Shown here one piece after another: positions 45,434 through 61,123 of a DNA stretch of 64,000 bases. The position numbers were made by a program, and so were the translations under genes. The notes beneath the pieces were generated by a model. It did not search any database and was not told the origin of the DNA. It saw only the letters and a program-made list of their open reading frames with translations. The stretch spans positions 62,001 through 126,000 of the forward strand of contig JAJIRX010000817.1 in assembly GCA_023853785.1 (NCBI GenBank), in the 5' to 3' direction. Within the stretch, counting starts at the first letter, position 1. Each line of letters opens with the position of its first letter. The DNA comes from Psilocybe azurescens. Lineage: Eukaryota > Basidiomycota > Agaricomycetes > Agaricales > Agrocybaceae.

Positions 45434-48400
45434 TCACTCATCATCTTCGAAGCGCAGAATCTGGGCGTCCTCGTCTATGGGTAGATTTCTATATCCCCTC
45501 CTTGATCGGAACAAGTTTGACTCTTGAACACGAGATGATACCCATTCCCATGCAATACCAGCAACGCCGATGATAAACCATGGGATAGACGCCAACGTGG
45601 CGACGACACCTGTATCGCCTCCATATGCAGGCCTCGCTTCACCCGGCAGACGGATCGTACTATGAAAAAGCAATCAATTTACATTTTCCACTGAGAGAAG
45701 AGAAGAGAGGCTTACCCCCATGCCGCTGCGACGATAGTAGTAATATGCCACCATCGCCGTGAACCCAAACGGCAGCAGCAGCATGAAGAACCAGAACCAC
45801 CCAGTCTTGGATTTGAACCCAGGGCACACATGCTCGGGTCCCCGGTCCGGACGAAAACCATCGACACAGCTCGAATAGGGTATCTTGCGATAGGGTGTCC
45901 TCTCATACCATACGTCTTCGCCGTTGGAGCATGAATCATCGTCTGGTAGAGGTGTGGTGCCTGGGACTAGCACGCAATCGTCGTTTGCATCTTTGACGTG
46001 GTTGAATTCACTGAAGGAGGGACGAAATGGGACATGTCAACTGCACGATCTTCGCGAGGGTGATGAGAAGACTGACCACTCAAAGTCGACCTTTGTGCAT
46101 GCACAATTCTCGACGGTGCGCTCGGCGGCTTTAGGCTGAGTACCCACCACGCAGTTTGACGTGCGCGCACGACGATGGTACAGAGTCTACAACTCATGAG
46201 GAAATGTCACACCAACAGAAGAAAGTAAAAATGTCGTACCTGTCGTCCAAAGAGACACTGCTCCGGCCGTTCCTCGCTAGGACTCCAAAGCTCAAAGTCA
46301 TCATGTCCAGGATCCTCAACATTCATAACACCTGCATTGCAAACCGTAAGTCATACACCCTCCAAACAAAAACGTAACTCACATTGCTTCGTTGTCAACG
46401 ATGAAAAGTCAATATGCACAATAGCAGTCCCAGATGTTCTCATATACTCTCCCATCAAGATAAACTTCCGACTTGTATCCTCCGGCACAGTCACAATCTT
46501 CCTCACCCGCATTTTCTCGTCGCCAAACTTGTACTGCTTCCAGCTCAGCCCCTCATCCGTGCTGAACAGCACAAAGTCAACCGGCTCTTCGTCGTTGGCG
46601 AGAATGAGGATGGACCCAGAGTCTCCGAACTCCCAGAGGTGTGCGTCTTTGTGCACTTCTTGCCAGGTGAAGCCGCCATCGCGACTGAGGAAGGTGTCGC
46701 TATCGGTGTAGGAGGCGAGCGACTCGCCGACATTTCCGACGGCCATGACTAGGCCGGGGATGGAGGGACTGCTGTAGGATGCTCGGGGATCATTGCGTTC
46801 GGTGTATCCGTGAATGTGGAGTTGGCATTTCTGATCAAACGATGAGATGACAAAAGTGGTAGAAAAAGTGTGAAAAGCACGTACTGTTCCTTTGCAAGCA
46901 TATTGTTGACCTTGAGAGTCCACGGAAGGTGGATTCAAAGGTGTCCAAGTACTTCCTGCGATACGGAATCAGATTCTAGACCCAACACGACGAAACCCTC
47001 AAAACACACCATCATTATGCGTAATCCGACTTTGAATCACTTTCTTTCCAGTCATCGTCGCCTCGTCTGGGTTCGCGACGACGTTGATCAGCGCAATGCC
47101 ATCCAACCCAATAAGCTTCTCAAAGTCGACATAGCCATTCCTATCCCTATTGACGTTCTCGATCGATATACCGAAATACGTTCCGTTCGAGTTGGACTTG
47201 AGGATTGTGCCCCATAGAGGGGCGGGTGCTTCGGATATGGTCATATGAAGGAAGAGAGCCTTGGTGCTAGATTCGAGAATAGTGTACGCCTGCAGTGTAG
47301 ACGACAAGCCATGAATCAGAGAACAGGGAGGAGAAAAATTGTGGCATATAGCTTACGTGAGTCTCTGGATTCAAACTCGGAGGGAACTTTCCTGAAGCGA
47401 AATGCGCTCCGTCCAGAGATACTTGTAGACCAAGGGACCTCTTCTCCGTGTTCATCTTATTGGTCATCATCAATACCAGGGAATCAACGACAAGAAAAAA
47501 AAGCAGGAAGAAAACGCACCTCTGCAACGATCAAAAACTCTGAGAACTTGGCATACCCAACAATCCAATCAAACATCTTCTTTCTCGCACTCTCCCTATA
47601 AAAATCGCGCCCCACTACAAGTTCCAAAGGACTCCTCCCTTCCAAAATCCTCTGACTACCCTTCTTTTCCCTGTAACTCTCGCACAAGATTTCGCTCGGA
47701 TCTGCATCCAGCTCCCTATCCTTCGCAAACGCGCAGTTCCTCACATACCCATCGATCATGGTCCATGTATGGCCGTTATCCCTGCTGTACTGCGCTTCCG
47801 CGTGGCAATTGTTGCCGGTGCCCCCACAGTCGCGGTTGCCCGTCCAGATGAGGTACTCGGATTGCGGGTGGAAGGAGATGACCTGGTTCGGGAAGGGGCT
47901 GGGTGGCGTTGGCGCCTGTCGTGGCAACCAGTTCCTCCCCGTGTCAGTGGTGTAGTAGAAGGTATCGGAGTCAGTGATGAGATATGCACGGTCGGAGGTG
48001 TATTTGTGGTGGTAGAATGCATAGAATTTGACGTCGGGGAAGAGCTGCCGCCAGGAGTAGCCTTCGTTGCTTGATTGCCAGATCGTGTGGTCGTTTAGGC
48101 GGACAAGGATAGTCTGGGTTGGTTGGGAGGTGTTGATGACTTGCTAGTGACGAAGAATTAAAGAGTGAACTTACATTGGACCCCTTGAAATAAGCATGCT
48201 GCACGATCGCACTGTGGAATTGATGCTATAAATCCCAAACAAAAAGTTGTCAACATCCAAATATGCCACCTCTTGTAACATCAACTAACTTTTTGATTTA
48301 TGATCTCTCCTTCAGCAGGTTGAGCTGTGTACAGTCGTCCATTAGCCCCAGGAAGCCAATCTCAAACCCGAGAATAAAATAAAATAACACCTACCTAGAG

Positions 48401-50823
48401 AACACTTCTTCTGCACTTTTTCATCCTTCTTTACCCCTCCTTCACACGTATTCCCAGGAATCTTTCTATATCCAGACGAGCCCATATACGTCGACTCACT
48501 ACCGGCTGCACACTCGCCCGCAGGAATCGGCTCCGGTCCAGTTGGCTCGCACTTGCCGTCGACCTTGATGAAATTGTAGTCACTTTGTTTGGGTTAAATC
48601 GTCAGCTGCGATTGCCTTCAAAGATTAAAAGAAAGTGCAGCTCACCACTCGTAATCGGCGTCGGTACATTCACAGGAGTCTTCATGAGTGACGGGATCCT
48701 TGAACTTTTCACCGACGTAGCAGTTGGCATCGGGTTTTCTTCGTTTGTACCATTGCTACAACAAGCCACCAAGCCGTCAGCTGTCTCTTTTTGACAGGCA
48801 GAAAGATTCAATAAATGAATACGCACCTTATGTCCCATCAAACACTCCGAATCATGCGGTCTCGCAAACCACCTTTCATAGTCGTCATTGCCGCACTTCC
48901 TTCCCCTCGTCTTCGCGAAATCCAAAAACACAATGACTACTTTTCCAATATCGTTCTTCTGATCATGTTTGGAGACCGATCCGAGGAGGAGGAATTTTTG
49001 CGAGGTCGAGTCTGGGAGGGTGACGAGTGCGCGTGCGGTGAGTTTGACGCCGATTTTATAGGTTTGCCTGAGAACGAAAGAGGATGAATGAGATCCACGA
49101 GTAACAAAAGTGAAGTGAAGGGTTCAGACATACCATGATTTACCCAGATCAAGCGAGTACTTGATCTCATCCGTCGGGTCCTCATCATCAACCACAACCA
49201 AAATGCTTCCCAAATCTCCAAACTCATATTTGTGCGCGCCCTTGCTGACCATACGCCACGTCACCCCCGCATCCATGCTCAAGAACGTATCCGACTCCGC
49301 ATACGGGAGTAAGTTCTCGCCAACACTGCCCACGCCCATCACGAAGCCCGGCGCCGGCGACGAGAAGATGCGCCCAAAGTTGTGCGGCGCGGTGACCGAG
49401 TGCAGGTGCAGCGAGCAGTAGGCGGCGTCGGAGGTGTCGCAGCCCACTTTATTGCCGTCGACGTCCTCTTTCGGTGGTATGAGCGGCGCCCACGTCCGCC
49501 CATCGTTGAATGTGACGAGCGATTTCAAGCGCTTCGCCGCCCCGCGCCCTTCGACTTCCTGGGCGTTCGACACGACATTGGCGAGCCCGATACCTTCGAC
49601 GCCGTAGACCTTTTCAAAGTCCACAAATCCTGCATCGTTCCTATTCGTGTCTTTCAGACTTTCCACGAAGAATGTCCCGTTTGAGTTGCTGACGAACAGC
49701 GTGCCGATCGAGTTTCGTTCCTGTAATTTCACGTCGACGGCGAGGGAGTGGGTGGTCGACTCCAACATCGTATACGCGTTCTCGCGAAGCTTAGCGGAGG
49801 ACGCGTGCGGGAAGTGGGCTTTCGCCCACACATTCGTGTCGACCGTGACGTACAGCAGCATCTCACCCGTGGAGGCGGGCGACAGATCCTTCAACGCCAC
49901 GACCGCATACTGGGACACTATTGCAAATGCAATAACGCCTTTGCGTTCTTCCCTATTCCCAAATCCTCCACCTTCTTCTCGCGTTGGAAAAAGTCGGTAC
50001 TGGAATAAAGACGGCTGGAGGAGAGATCGTGAGAGCTAGACGAGGATTCCGAGTCGAATGCGACGCAGTAGATAAGATCTTCGTGGGCGCTGTGTTTGAA
50101 GTCTTTGGAGCTGTGTGCAAATTGGCAGCGGCTGACATCTTTTAGAAGAGGTTTGACCTCGTCTGAAAATGCTTCTTTCGTGTAGAATGTCTGTAGGCGT
50201 TGAGTTTATAGAAACGACATGAAAGTATCAGAACATACTTCGTCGTGGCACCTGGCACCCCAGCCTCGGTGATCACATTGTGTTCCCTGGTACAATATGT
50301 GCCCAAATTTTGTGGGGTTGGAATGGAAAGATAAAGGACGCGCTACGAGTGCAGGTGGGTGTGGTACGTCAAACGGACGCCATGTTTTGCCTCGGTCTTC
50401 AGTTCGGTAGTGTGTTGTACCGTCCGTCAGTGCAAATGCCTGTAGCGAGTTCAGATAGACGTCTATAGAACAGTAATTGACCTCACATATCGGTTGTCTG
50501 TTGGGTGCTCCAAAACCATAGCAGTTTTACCGCTCGGTATGCCTTCCGCAGCCTTCCAACTCTTTCCCTCATCCAGAGACACGTAGACGTCTCCTTGCAT
50601 TGAATCATGGTATATAACCGACTACAAGCCATCAGAAAGCGCCTCATAAGCTGTACAAGAAACTCCTCACCTCTGTATCATCGAAGAAGAATATCCTAGC
50701 CGGTAGATTGCTAAACGAGTTTATGGTATGATCTGGCTGAGACTGTCCGGCAACAAATAAAGCTGAAATAGAGAGAATAAGGGTACGACATAGCGCCGCA
50801 GCGCCATTTCGTTTCCTGGTCAT
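45434..50823 (-). CDS. VPS10: vacuolar protein sorting receptor Vps10 (sortilin family)
   Basis: Type I Golgi receptor that carries soluble vacuolar hydrolases such as carboxypeptidase Y from trans-Golgi to endosome. Start is ATG 50823 with signal peptide [28 protein letters not shown]. Two Vps10 beta-propeller repeats are visible, each with BNR-type SxDxGxTW units: SLDEGKSW and SMDAGVTW in the first, [23 protein letters not shown] and SRDGGFTW in the second. Each ends in a Cys-rich 10CC module ([27 protein letters not shown]). A transmembrane helix follows ([23 protein letters not shown]), then a second hydrophobic stretch and an acidic tail [12 protein letters not shown]. About 1,480 aa, many exons. 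One base is missing at TTT 49940-49942. Confidence 0.95.
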
Positions 50824-51300
50824 GGTGGTGGTAGTGGTGGTTTGGGACAAGCCCTGCTCGCAGTGGTCGTCAACTGCGGGGACGTGACGAATTATTCACA
50901 GCCACGACGCCTGCCGGTTTTGGACTAGACTCCTTTTGATGGTGGAGTTGTAAGAATGATGCTAATTGGCAATAATTACTTTGAATCTAAACAGATCTAA
51001 ACAAAATCTTAAGATAATCTTTATATCACTCTAGTCTCTAGCATTTTTGCTTCACCAACGCCAGCGAGTGGTCTGAAGTTTGAAAATCTACAGTAATGCT
51101 GAGATAATTCGTATTGAAATTAGAATATAGAGGATGGATACATATCCAATGCGTCGTAGCATTGAAATAGTCTACTCAAAAATGTTTTTGTATCGATACA
51201 ATGTTCGCGTCCGTCAAGGCCCTTGATACGGATATAGATAGGGGTATTAATATGTTACGATAGTTCAGAGTTTTTATCTTCAAGAATCAGACTGAGACGA
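50824..51300. other. Vps10 promoter side and 3' flank of GMC copy 2
   Basis: Contains CCACCACTACCACCACC just upstream of the Vps10 ATG. No gene supported. Confidence 0.45.
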
Positions 51301-54280
<2,980 letters not shown>

Positions 54281-56892
54281 CTACAAACTATAGACAAAAT
54301 TCACGGCTCGACCAGCATCACTAGGAAACATACCGGAAACCATCGACACATAACCATCCGGTCTGACGAGAATAAAAATTCCATCGAACTCTGGAGTTGA
54401 AGTAGATATTCCAAGTTTATCATATACGTCCTCATCATCTGAGCGTATTGAATAGCAGCTGTGAATATGTTAGCTCTTTTCAGAAACATTACTCGGGGGC
54501 GGGGGGTCGTACCTTCTCCACGATCGAGTAATAGAAGCAGGTACGTCTGTCCAGATCACATCTTCCTTGTTATTTCTAACAATTGTGTAGATATCTATGC
54601 GGGAGCCACGTATTTCTACGTTGTGGCTTTTAATTGACTCGCTTAACGCATTTGCGAAGGTGAGCAGACGAGATCTCGACTGCGGCATAAACAGGTTCCC
54701 TGGGAAAACGAGTACCTTGAACAATCCATCTGAGGTTAGCAAGTCGTGGATGTTCAGATCAAACCAATCCCCTAAGCGCGTTATTGGCGATGGAAGTATG
54801 CACTCTCCTGGAACGATGCGTCCAATAGAAGTAGCCTGCTGGATCGTCAACGACGACGACGCGTAGCTAATCCCCATTCCGCTACACCAACATTAGGATT
54901 AATTCAAGGCCACAAAGGGAAATGAGCGTACCTGGTGAACATGTTCTGCTTGTGGAGCAGTCTGCTGCCCAGTGAGTACGTTGGATTGTTGCAACTATCT
55001 TGTTTACTAACCTTTGATATTCTGCAGCGGGTCCACCCTCCAAAGATTGCGAAATCTCTCGATCAAAATATATCAGATCCAGCGCATAGGCTCTCCGCTC
55101 AGCCTCGTAGGTTTGAAGAAGAGAAGGATTTGCCCATCCGCGCAGGACATAGGCCAATTTCCACGCTGTGGTTTCATTCCTTGTTAGTTTGGCCGCAAAC
55201 GGGCCGCGAAGGATCTGGCACTTGCCTAGGTTGTGTGAATCGCCCATGGAAGCATTCGCACCTTGTCCAGCCTTTGGCGAGTGGGTATGACAAGCATCGC
55301 CAGCGATAAAGACTCGATTCTTGTACGAGAAGGTTGCAGCAACCTTCTGCGCAGCTAAATATGTGGGTGAGTACAGGCGATAACGGATAATAAAAAAGGA
55401 AAGGAACTCACTGGAGAAGATAGTATGCCAAAATACGTGCGTGAACTCAATCCTGTACGGAGAAAAGCCGACTTTGATTCTCTATGGAATGTTAGCGCGT
55501 CCAAGAATTTCTTCGTCTCGAAGCGCTTACCGATAGTATTTTCTGGCGTATTTCTTCGTCTTGAAGTGCTGATTTGTCCAATTTTCCATCTAGGTCGCGT
55601 GGAATACTGTCCCCAGCAGAGAGTTGTACATAGATCCGAATTTTGTCACCTTCCCGAGGGATAATCTTTGAAAACCGTAGTCATGGGGAATGAATGGGTA
55701 GTTCATTATGTGTAGTCGGATGGGTGGATGACTTACGATGATTGCTCCTGAGACTGCCTGGATGACACATTTGAACCGGTAGTCAGGGAGATCAGTGTCT
55801 ACCAGTACATCTACCACACCCCATACATCCTCTGTTTTGACAATGAACGGTGAGCTTCGTTCGACAGCCTGATCGATTGCAGTAACATGCCTGTTTGTTC
55901 ACCCTCCATGCCTATATCTAGTGATCTCCTTACCCACGATGATGCACCTTCAAAAGAATTATTGGACTAAGTGTCAGCAGTACGTTTAGCCTCTCACCAT
56001 CTGCACCTATAGCATAGCTGGCATTGATAATCTCCACTCGTGTCGGTGTTTCATCTGCATCTTGGTCACAAGTGCAAACCTTGCATGGGTTCCCGACCCC
56101 GTTTGCCCCGTTTGCCCCATTTGCCCGTGCCGCATTTTGAGCTTTTACAACATGATGCTCGCAAATTGTGCTCGCTGGATGCTCAATAGCTATCTGATGG
56201 AAAGTCAATTATATGGGATGAGATTGCGGCTAAATGTTTGGTCACCTTAATGGCATATGTTCTCACAGAAGATGCCGATTCAATCTCATGCGCAACCTCC
56301 AGAGAAGTAGGCCAGCACGGCTGTGTGATTCGGACTCCCGCCTCTTCTGCATTTTCTCGGAGAGTACCTTCGATGTCGTTAATGGACGCTGTGATTTCAT
56401 ACTGGTATCGACAAGGCACGATCACGTTGCTGGCTGGACGCAGTCGTACTAAACCTTCTCCGCTAGCGGTGGTCTCGTATGCAACCTATCAGAATTTTAC
56501 TATCCAACTCGACAAAAACAACTTTGATTTAGCGCCTACCATAGCTCGCATGCAGGCACCTTTGGCTCTAATTTTTCCAAGCATGTCGTAAGTCTTCCAA
56601 ATCTCGAGAGTCCGTGGTTGTAAACCATCTGCATTGCCATACTGCGAGCCCGGTAACCTGGCATTAATTCTCGGTCGATAAAAAGGCGACAAATATCATA
56701 ACAACATGTCTTGACTAACCTGCGCTCGATAACTCTGACTTGTATTCCAAGACGAGCAAGAGCTTGAGCGACCATCAAGCCACTGGGACCTGCACCAACA
56801 ACGAGAACATCGCAGTGTGAATACTGCACCGGTCTTGTGCCGTTAGAGTTAGGTACTCCAGGGATAGCATCCACGATAGATCTGGGAGACAT
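54281..56892 (-). CDS. FAD-dependent phenol 2-monooxygenase-like hydroxylase
   Basis: Aromatic hydroxylase using NADPH, FAD and oxygen. The N-terminal dinucleotide fold is CDVLVVGAGPSGLMVAQALARLG with VIERR. QYGNADGLQPRTLEIW marks the phenol-hydroxylase subfamily. The second FAD motif is RVFIAGDACHTHSPKAGQGANASM. NLAWKLAYVLRGWA follows across an intron with a GC-AG boundary (GCAAGT donor, about 55168-55230). The C-terminal thioredoxin-like domain ends in FILVRPDGYVSMV. An Asn-Gly-Ala repeat (ANGANGANGVG) sits in a loop near 56105. About 620 aa. It is head-to-head with the truncated O-methyltransferase across 0.86 kb and tandem with GMC copy 2, a small oxidative gene group, possibly aromatic catabolism or a pigment/quinone route. 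Confidence 0.88.
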
Positions 56893-57756
56893 GTTGCCTG
56901 CTAATGCACTTGTAAAGCTAAGTGCTGGAGAAGATTTATTTATCTTAAATCAACGTCTTATATCTTGTAAAGAAACCAGAAAACTTGTATAAACCTCATT
57001 ACTCCCCTTTCATAGGCTTTGAGCGTGACAAGTGTTTTTGAAATCTGAATCGTCTATTACTAGGTTGAACCTTTAGCCGGAAAGAGCGAAACCAATCCTC
57101 GGGTCGGACGTTATTGGGGTTAAGGCTGTCAAACGTTATCTAACGTTATACGCACGCGATAAGCCACGCGAGCTTTAAGTGGGCTTCTGAAAGAAGTTAC
57201 GTTTCTTTCCAGGGGATCTGGGGAAAGATGGATGTCCGCGGCTGGCCACAGTTTCTATAGATATGTTTAGATGAGGAATAGTCATGATGTCCAGTATCAG
57301 ACCGGTGGATCTCGATGAGTCCAGTACGGTGTTTATCTTGAACCTGTGGGAGAGGGAAGGTAGACATGAGTAAGAAATGCCTTGAAAATACATACACAGC
57401 GCTGAGATGGTACCCCATGACAAAAAACTGGTCAAAAGAGAACAAACACAACTGCTACTACCACACCAATGAAATTCTACACCATTCGGCACAGCTCAGT
57501 CCCGTAAGACTCTTATCTATGGCATTTTTTAAACTTGTGGTTCGAGAATACATCAGTGAGTGAGAGTGAGTGATACAAGCAGAAATAGAACATGCGCGAG
57601 CGCCCTCGCTAAGCCTCCTCTAGTTTTCCCAGTTGTGTGAGACCATCGTCTCCATCTTGGTCTAAATTATCCAGGTAGGTATAAGGTCAGAGTTTACTCA
57701 GAATGCTTCTTCAATTAAGTATCTTGCTCATCGTATACACCCCAGACAGAACCACA
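56893..57756. promoter_or_regulatory. shared upstream region of monooxygenase and O-methyltransferase
   Basis: The 864 bp between two divergently oriented starts. No gene supported inside. Around 57123-57146 an AACGTTA-type word is repeated (AACGTTATCTAACGTTATAC). A joint control region is inferred from orientation only. Confidence 0.4.
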
Positions 57757-58740
57757 ATGGTAACACCGACCACTTCATTCAATGGAACAGATGAAATCAC
57801 TGCACTCGCTGGTTTAATAAATTCAGCTGTGCAAGACATTATCAGGGAGTATACGATGACTGGACACTCGGTTCCTTCTTTGCACTCAACCGAGGAAGGC
57901 CCATTCGATGCCCCACATCTCGTCTCTGCGGCCCTCTCGAAGGCCATTCAAACAGTTGAGGCGGCCTGCGCCCAGCTAACGTTCACTGTGGCTAATCCGG
58001 GCCATACAATTACCAATGTGATTATCTAGCTTGCATTTTATTTCTAGACATTATTTCTGATGGTGGTTGAAATAGAAAGCATATGCAGTGCGTAGTTGAC
58101 ACTCCCTTCAAGGTACGTCGAGGCTAATGTCATGATAGTACGAGGAGCCAGCCTGCATGCTTGTTGTCACAAATGCGAAGATTGCAGACCTGCTTATTAC
58201 AAAGCCAGAAGGTCTTTCCGTCAAAGATTTGGCTGCTGCATCTGGGCTGGATTCTGGGAAGCTCGGTCGTATATTAAGACTTTTGGCGACGAAGCATTGT
58301 TTTGAAGAAGGTGAAAACCAGATATATTTGTCTCCATAAATGTCTCTCATCTCCTAAGCTAGTCAGACCCGATGTCTTCGCGAATAATCGACTTAGTATG
58401 CAGCTTGTGTCAACCAATCCAGTCTCCAGCTTGGTCGGAACCATGTGCGATACACCCGTTTATTCTCTACATACGATCACTATATCTTGCTCTACAGGAC
58501 TGATGAAAGTCTCAAGGCTGCTGCCTACCTGAACGATACCCTCATGGATTCAAAAACGGGCACCTCGATGTCAGCTGACGATTCACCATTTCAACGTGCG
58601 CACGGTGTCTCCTTCTTTGGCTTCTATACAACTGTGAGCACTTGAGAGCAATTTATGGACATGGAGGACACCATTCTAACATGCATCAGGAAAACAGAAA
58701 GAATCACATCAGACATTATGAACTCCGAAATCCCTTATAG
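57757..58740 (+). pseudogene. O-methyltransferase, truncated before its SAM-binding domain
   Basis: Starts MVTPTTSFNGTDEITALAGL (an upstream ATG at 57703 is in frame). GPFDAPHLVSAALSKAIQTVEAACAQL follows, then after an intron YEEPACMLVVTNAKIADLLI, GLSVKDLAAASGLDSGKLGRILRLLATKHCF (winged-helix dimerisation domain), DVFANNRLSMQLVST, and ESLKAAAYLNDTLMDSKTG. These are the standard landmarks of fungal COMT-type enzymes in the right order with plausible introns. After FFGFYTT a short exon (ENRKNHIRHYEL) precedes a stop, and the Rossmann domain with its glycine-rich SAM motif is absent. AT-rich repeats begin at once. The remaining part keeps an open frame when spliced, so loss of the 3' half looks recent. 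Confidence 0.78.
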
Positions 58741-58750
58741 ACGATCATCT

Positions 58751-59010
58751 GTGCCATAATCCGGTCACCATAGTATAGGCTGACTCACAATGCAATTTAT
58801 AGAAAGACATTGCTAGGTCCAAAAAATATTTGAAAATTGATATTATGAATTTGTCATAATAATATGGGTTATTAGTAGATGGTTATCTGCGTTATAATTG
58901 TCATCATAATATATGCTGATTCACAATGTAATTTATAGCAAGATATTGCTAGGTCCAAAAATATTTGAAAAGTGATATTGTGAGTTTATCGTAGTGATAC
59001 AGTTTATTAT
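58751..59010 (+). repeat. two-copy AT-rich tandem repeat, period about 137 bp
   Basis: 58751-58874 and 58888-59010 share CTGACTCACAATG / CTGATTCACAATG, AATTTATAG, ACATTGCTAGGTCCAAAAA, ATATTTGAAAA and GTTATTA / GTTTATTA in the same order. No coding capacity. Confidence 0.85.
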
Positions 59011-59102
59011 GGAATTGATACTGTCCCTATGCATGACGATAGGGCAGCTGTGATATTATTATCAATATCAACAAGGTATCTAATTCTAGGATACTTGTGA
59101 TA

Positions 59103-59294
59103 CATTGCAAGCCAGGCAACTGTTCGTGAGCTAGATATAATATGACCAAGAAATTCCAATGCCAGAGCTTACTGTCACCAATTGTCTACAAGAATTTAGA
59201 TCCTCAGAGACTCGCAATGGATTGCAAACTAAGCACCCTTCTGTGAGCTGGATACAATATAGTTGACAGATTCCAATGCCAGAACACTGTTGTC
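59103..59294 (+). repeat. second two-copy diverged repeat of about 75 bp
   Basis: 59103-59177 and 59220-59294 share ATTGCAA, TGTGAGCT / CGTGAGCT, GATAYAATAT, and ATTCCAATGCCAGA followed by CTGT. It is unrelated to the repeat just upstream. Confidence 0.65.
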
Positions 59295-61123
59295 GTCAGC
59301 CTGACCAGCTACAATTTGAGACCAGAACCCGTTCTGAATATTAACCATGGTATTCAGGGTTTCACTCCAAAAAGAAAGCCAAATGGGTATATTTTCAAGC
59401 AGATAAATATACGACTACATTAACTACAGGTACTAAAACCAACAGTAACCCCTCCCATTGCGGAATCTCTTCCCACCCCACTGATTGATAATGTCAACGA
59501 CCCAATACTTGAATAAGGTAACACGTAAAAGCTAGATAAGAAATATGAAGAACTTACTCATAAGCTTCAAAAATAAATAAATAAACATAAACATAAATTT
59601 CTCAATATGGCCATACCTGTGAACGTTACACTTGTGTATAAATGCTCGGTCTGAAGACTCGAAGCAAAAATAAAGAATTGGGCTGCCATTTTAAATTATC
59701 AACAGAAATAAAATTAAAATAGATAAAAACGAGGAAAAAGGACTGACAAATTGCGCCTGGCCAGAGTTTAGGTGGTCACTTTCAGAGACACCTAGGATTA
59801 GCAGAATACAATAACAAATTATATGGATAAAACCTACCTATTATGAAGTCTGTCTGGCGCAGGGCCTTCTATTGATCTCCGAAATACAATCAGTAAAGCA
59901 GTGGGTAAGAATGAGCCGAGCAGTTACCTAGAGCAATTCACCTGGGAAAGCGCCGATAATGATCAGCCGGACGTTCTTGAGGTATGGGCAAGATGTTAAG
60001 TTGGAATAATTGGGTGAGTGGGTAGTGGTGTCGTTGTTTGCGACTAGAGTTAGTTGGGGTGTTAGTAGGAAGGTCGTGTTTATATATCTTCATGCTTGTG
60101 GGGCCGCTCCACCTTCACACGCACTAAACAAAACAAAATGATGTGATATTGGGGCCTGTCAAAGCGGTTGAGAAGCGACTGCACTCGGGCTCCACTTGTT
60201 GGTTACTTGAGCCGAAATGGTGGATGGTGGCAGCAGTTTTGGTGGCATAGGTTGGGTTGGCAACGGTACTAGAAGGACGAAGTGAGTTGAAAGAGATTAG
60301 GAGGAACACAGGAAATAGAGATGCGCTCCACAGCAGACGCCAGCCACTGTGACTCCATCAGCGGCACACACGGCAACAATATTTAAACTTGACGAAATGT
60401 CGGCGTCGGATGATGGCTCAAAGACGAGCGCGTCGGTCAAGAAAGGGCTGAAAGTCGAGAACACGACGGACATAGAAGATGTGAAAACGCGAAGCGTCTA
60501 TTAAAGGCCAGGAAGGGCAGAGACTACATCGGCTCAGAGAGCCTCACATCTAAAGGATGGAATAGCGTAGAACATCAAAATAGAGTATAGAAATACACGC
60601 ACAGCCGTATTCTAACGCCGTCGACATTAAAAAAGCCTAATATCTTTGAAAGGGACGAACGAGCAAGTAGAATGGAGGCCGGTGGAGGGTGAATAGACAC
60701 GCGAACTTGGGATCGCCCTCGAGGTCTGAAACAAGAACGAGCTGGAATTGCACACTTTGTGCCCTAGTGGTACAGTTAATAGGAGAACTTTATAGGGAAA
60801 ACGAACTTACCTTTTAATTGACTAGAGGCGTGTCAAATCCGTGCCCTCTAGGAGACGCTGTCATGAACTTGCTGGGATGGCCCAGGGGCGAAGCAGCAAA
60901 AACAGTAGAATTAGGCCCGCCATATACATTATTTACACTACTGTACGGGCAGTCGGTCTATATACAATATATTACTAGGTGACTGATATATACATTATGT
61001 CCTCGATGTCAAGATACGAAATTATTTATTAAAAAAACATATTGTTTCATTTCACCGTTTTTCCTTGCCTCTTCACGTAGAGATTCCATTAGTGCATTAC
61101 CAACCTTCCTCTCTTTCGGTTCT
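59295..61123. other. 1.8 kb AT-rich region without supportable gene
   Basis: Contains A/T tracts and AATAAATAAATAAACATAAACATAAA (59565-59596). No frame has family motifs or credible splice structure. It forms the 3' flank of the KOW/Spt5-like gene. Confidence 0.45.

Noticed and set aside
50824..50850. Upstream extension of Vps10 with a run of Thr codons
   Set aside because: The frame stays open upstream, but position 50848-50850 is TTG, not ATG. The first ATG, at 50823, gives a normal signal peptide.
60124..60309. 61-codon minus-strand frame with hydrophobic start
   Set aside because: It has no ATG at its start (the codon is GTG), and no motif or splice support, so it is not called as a secreted peptide.
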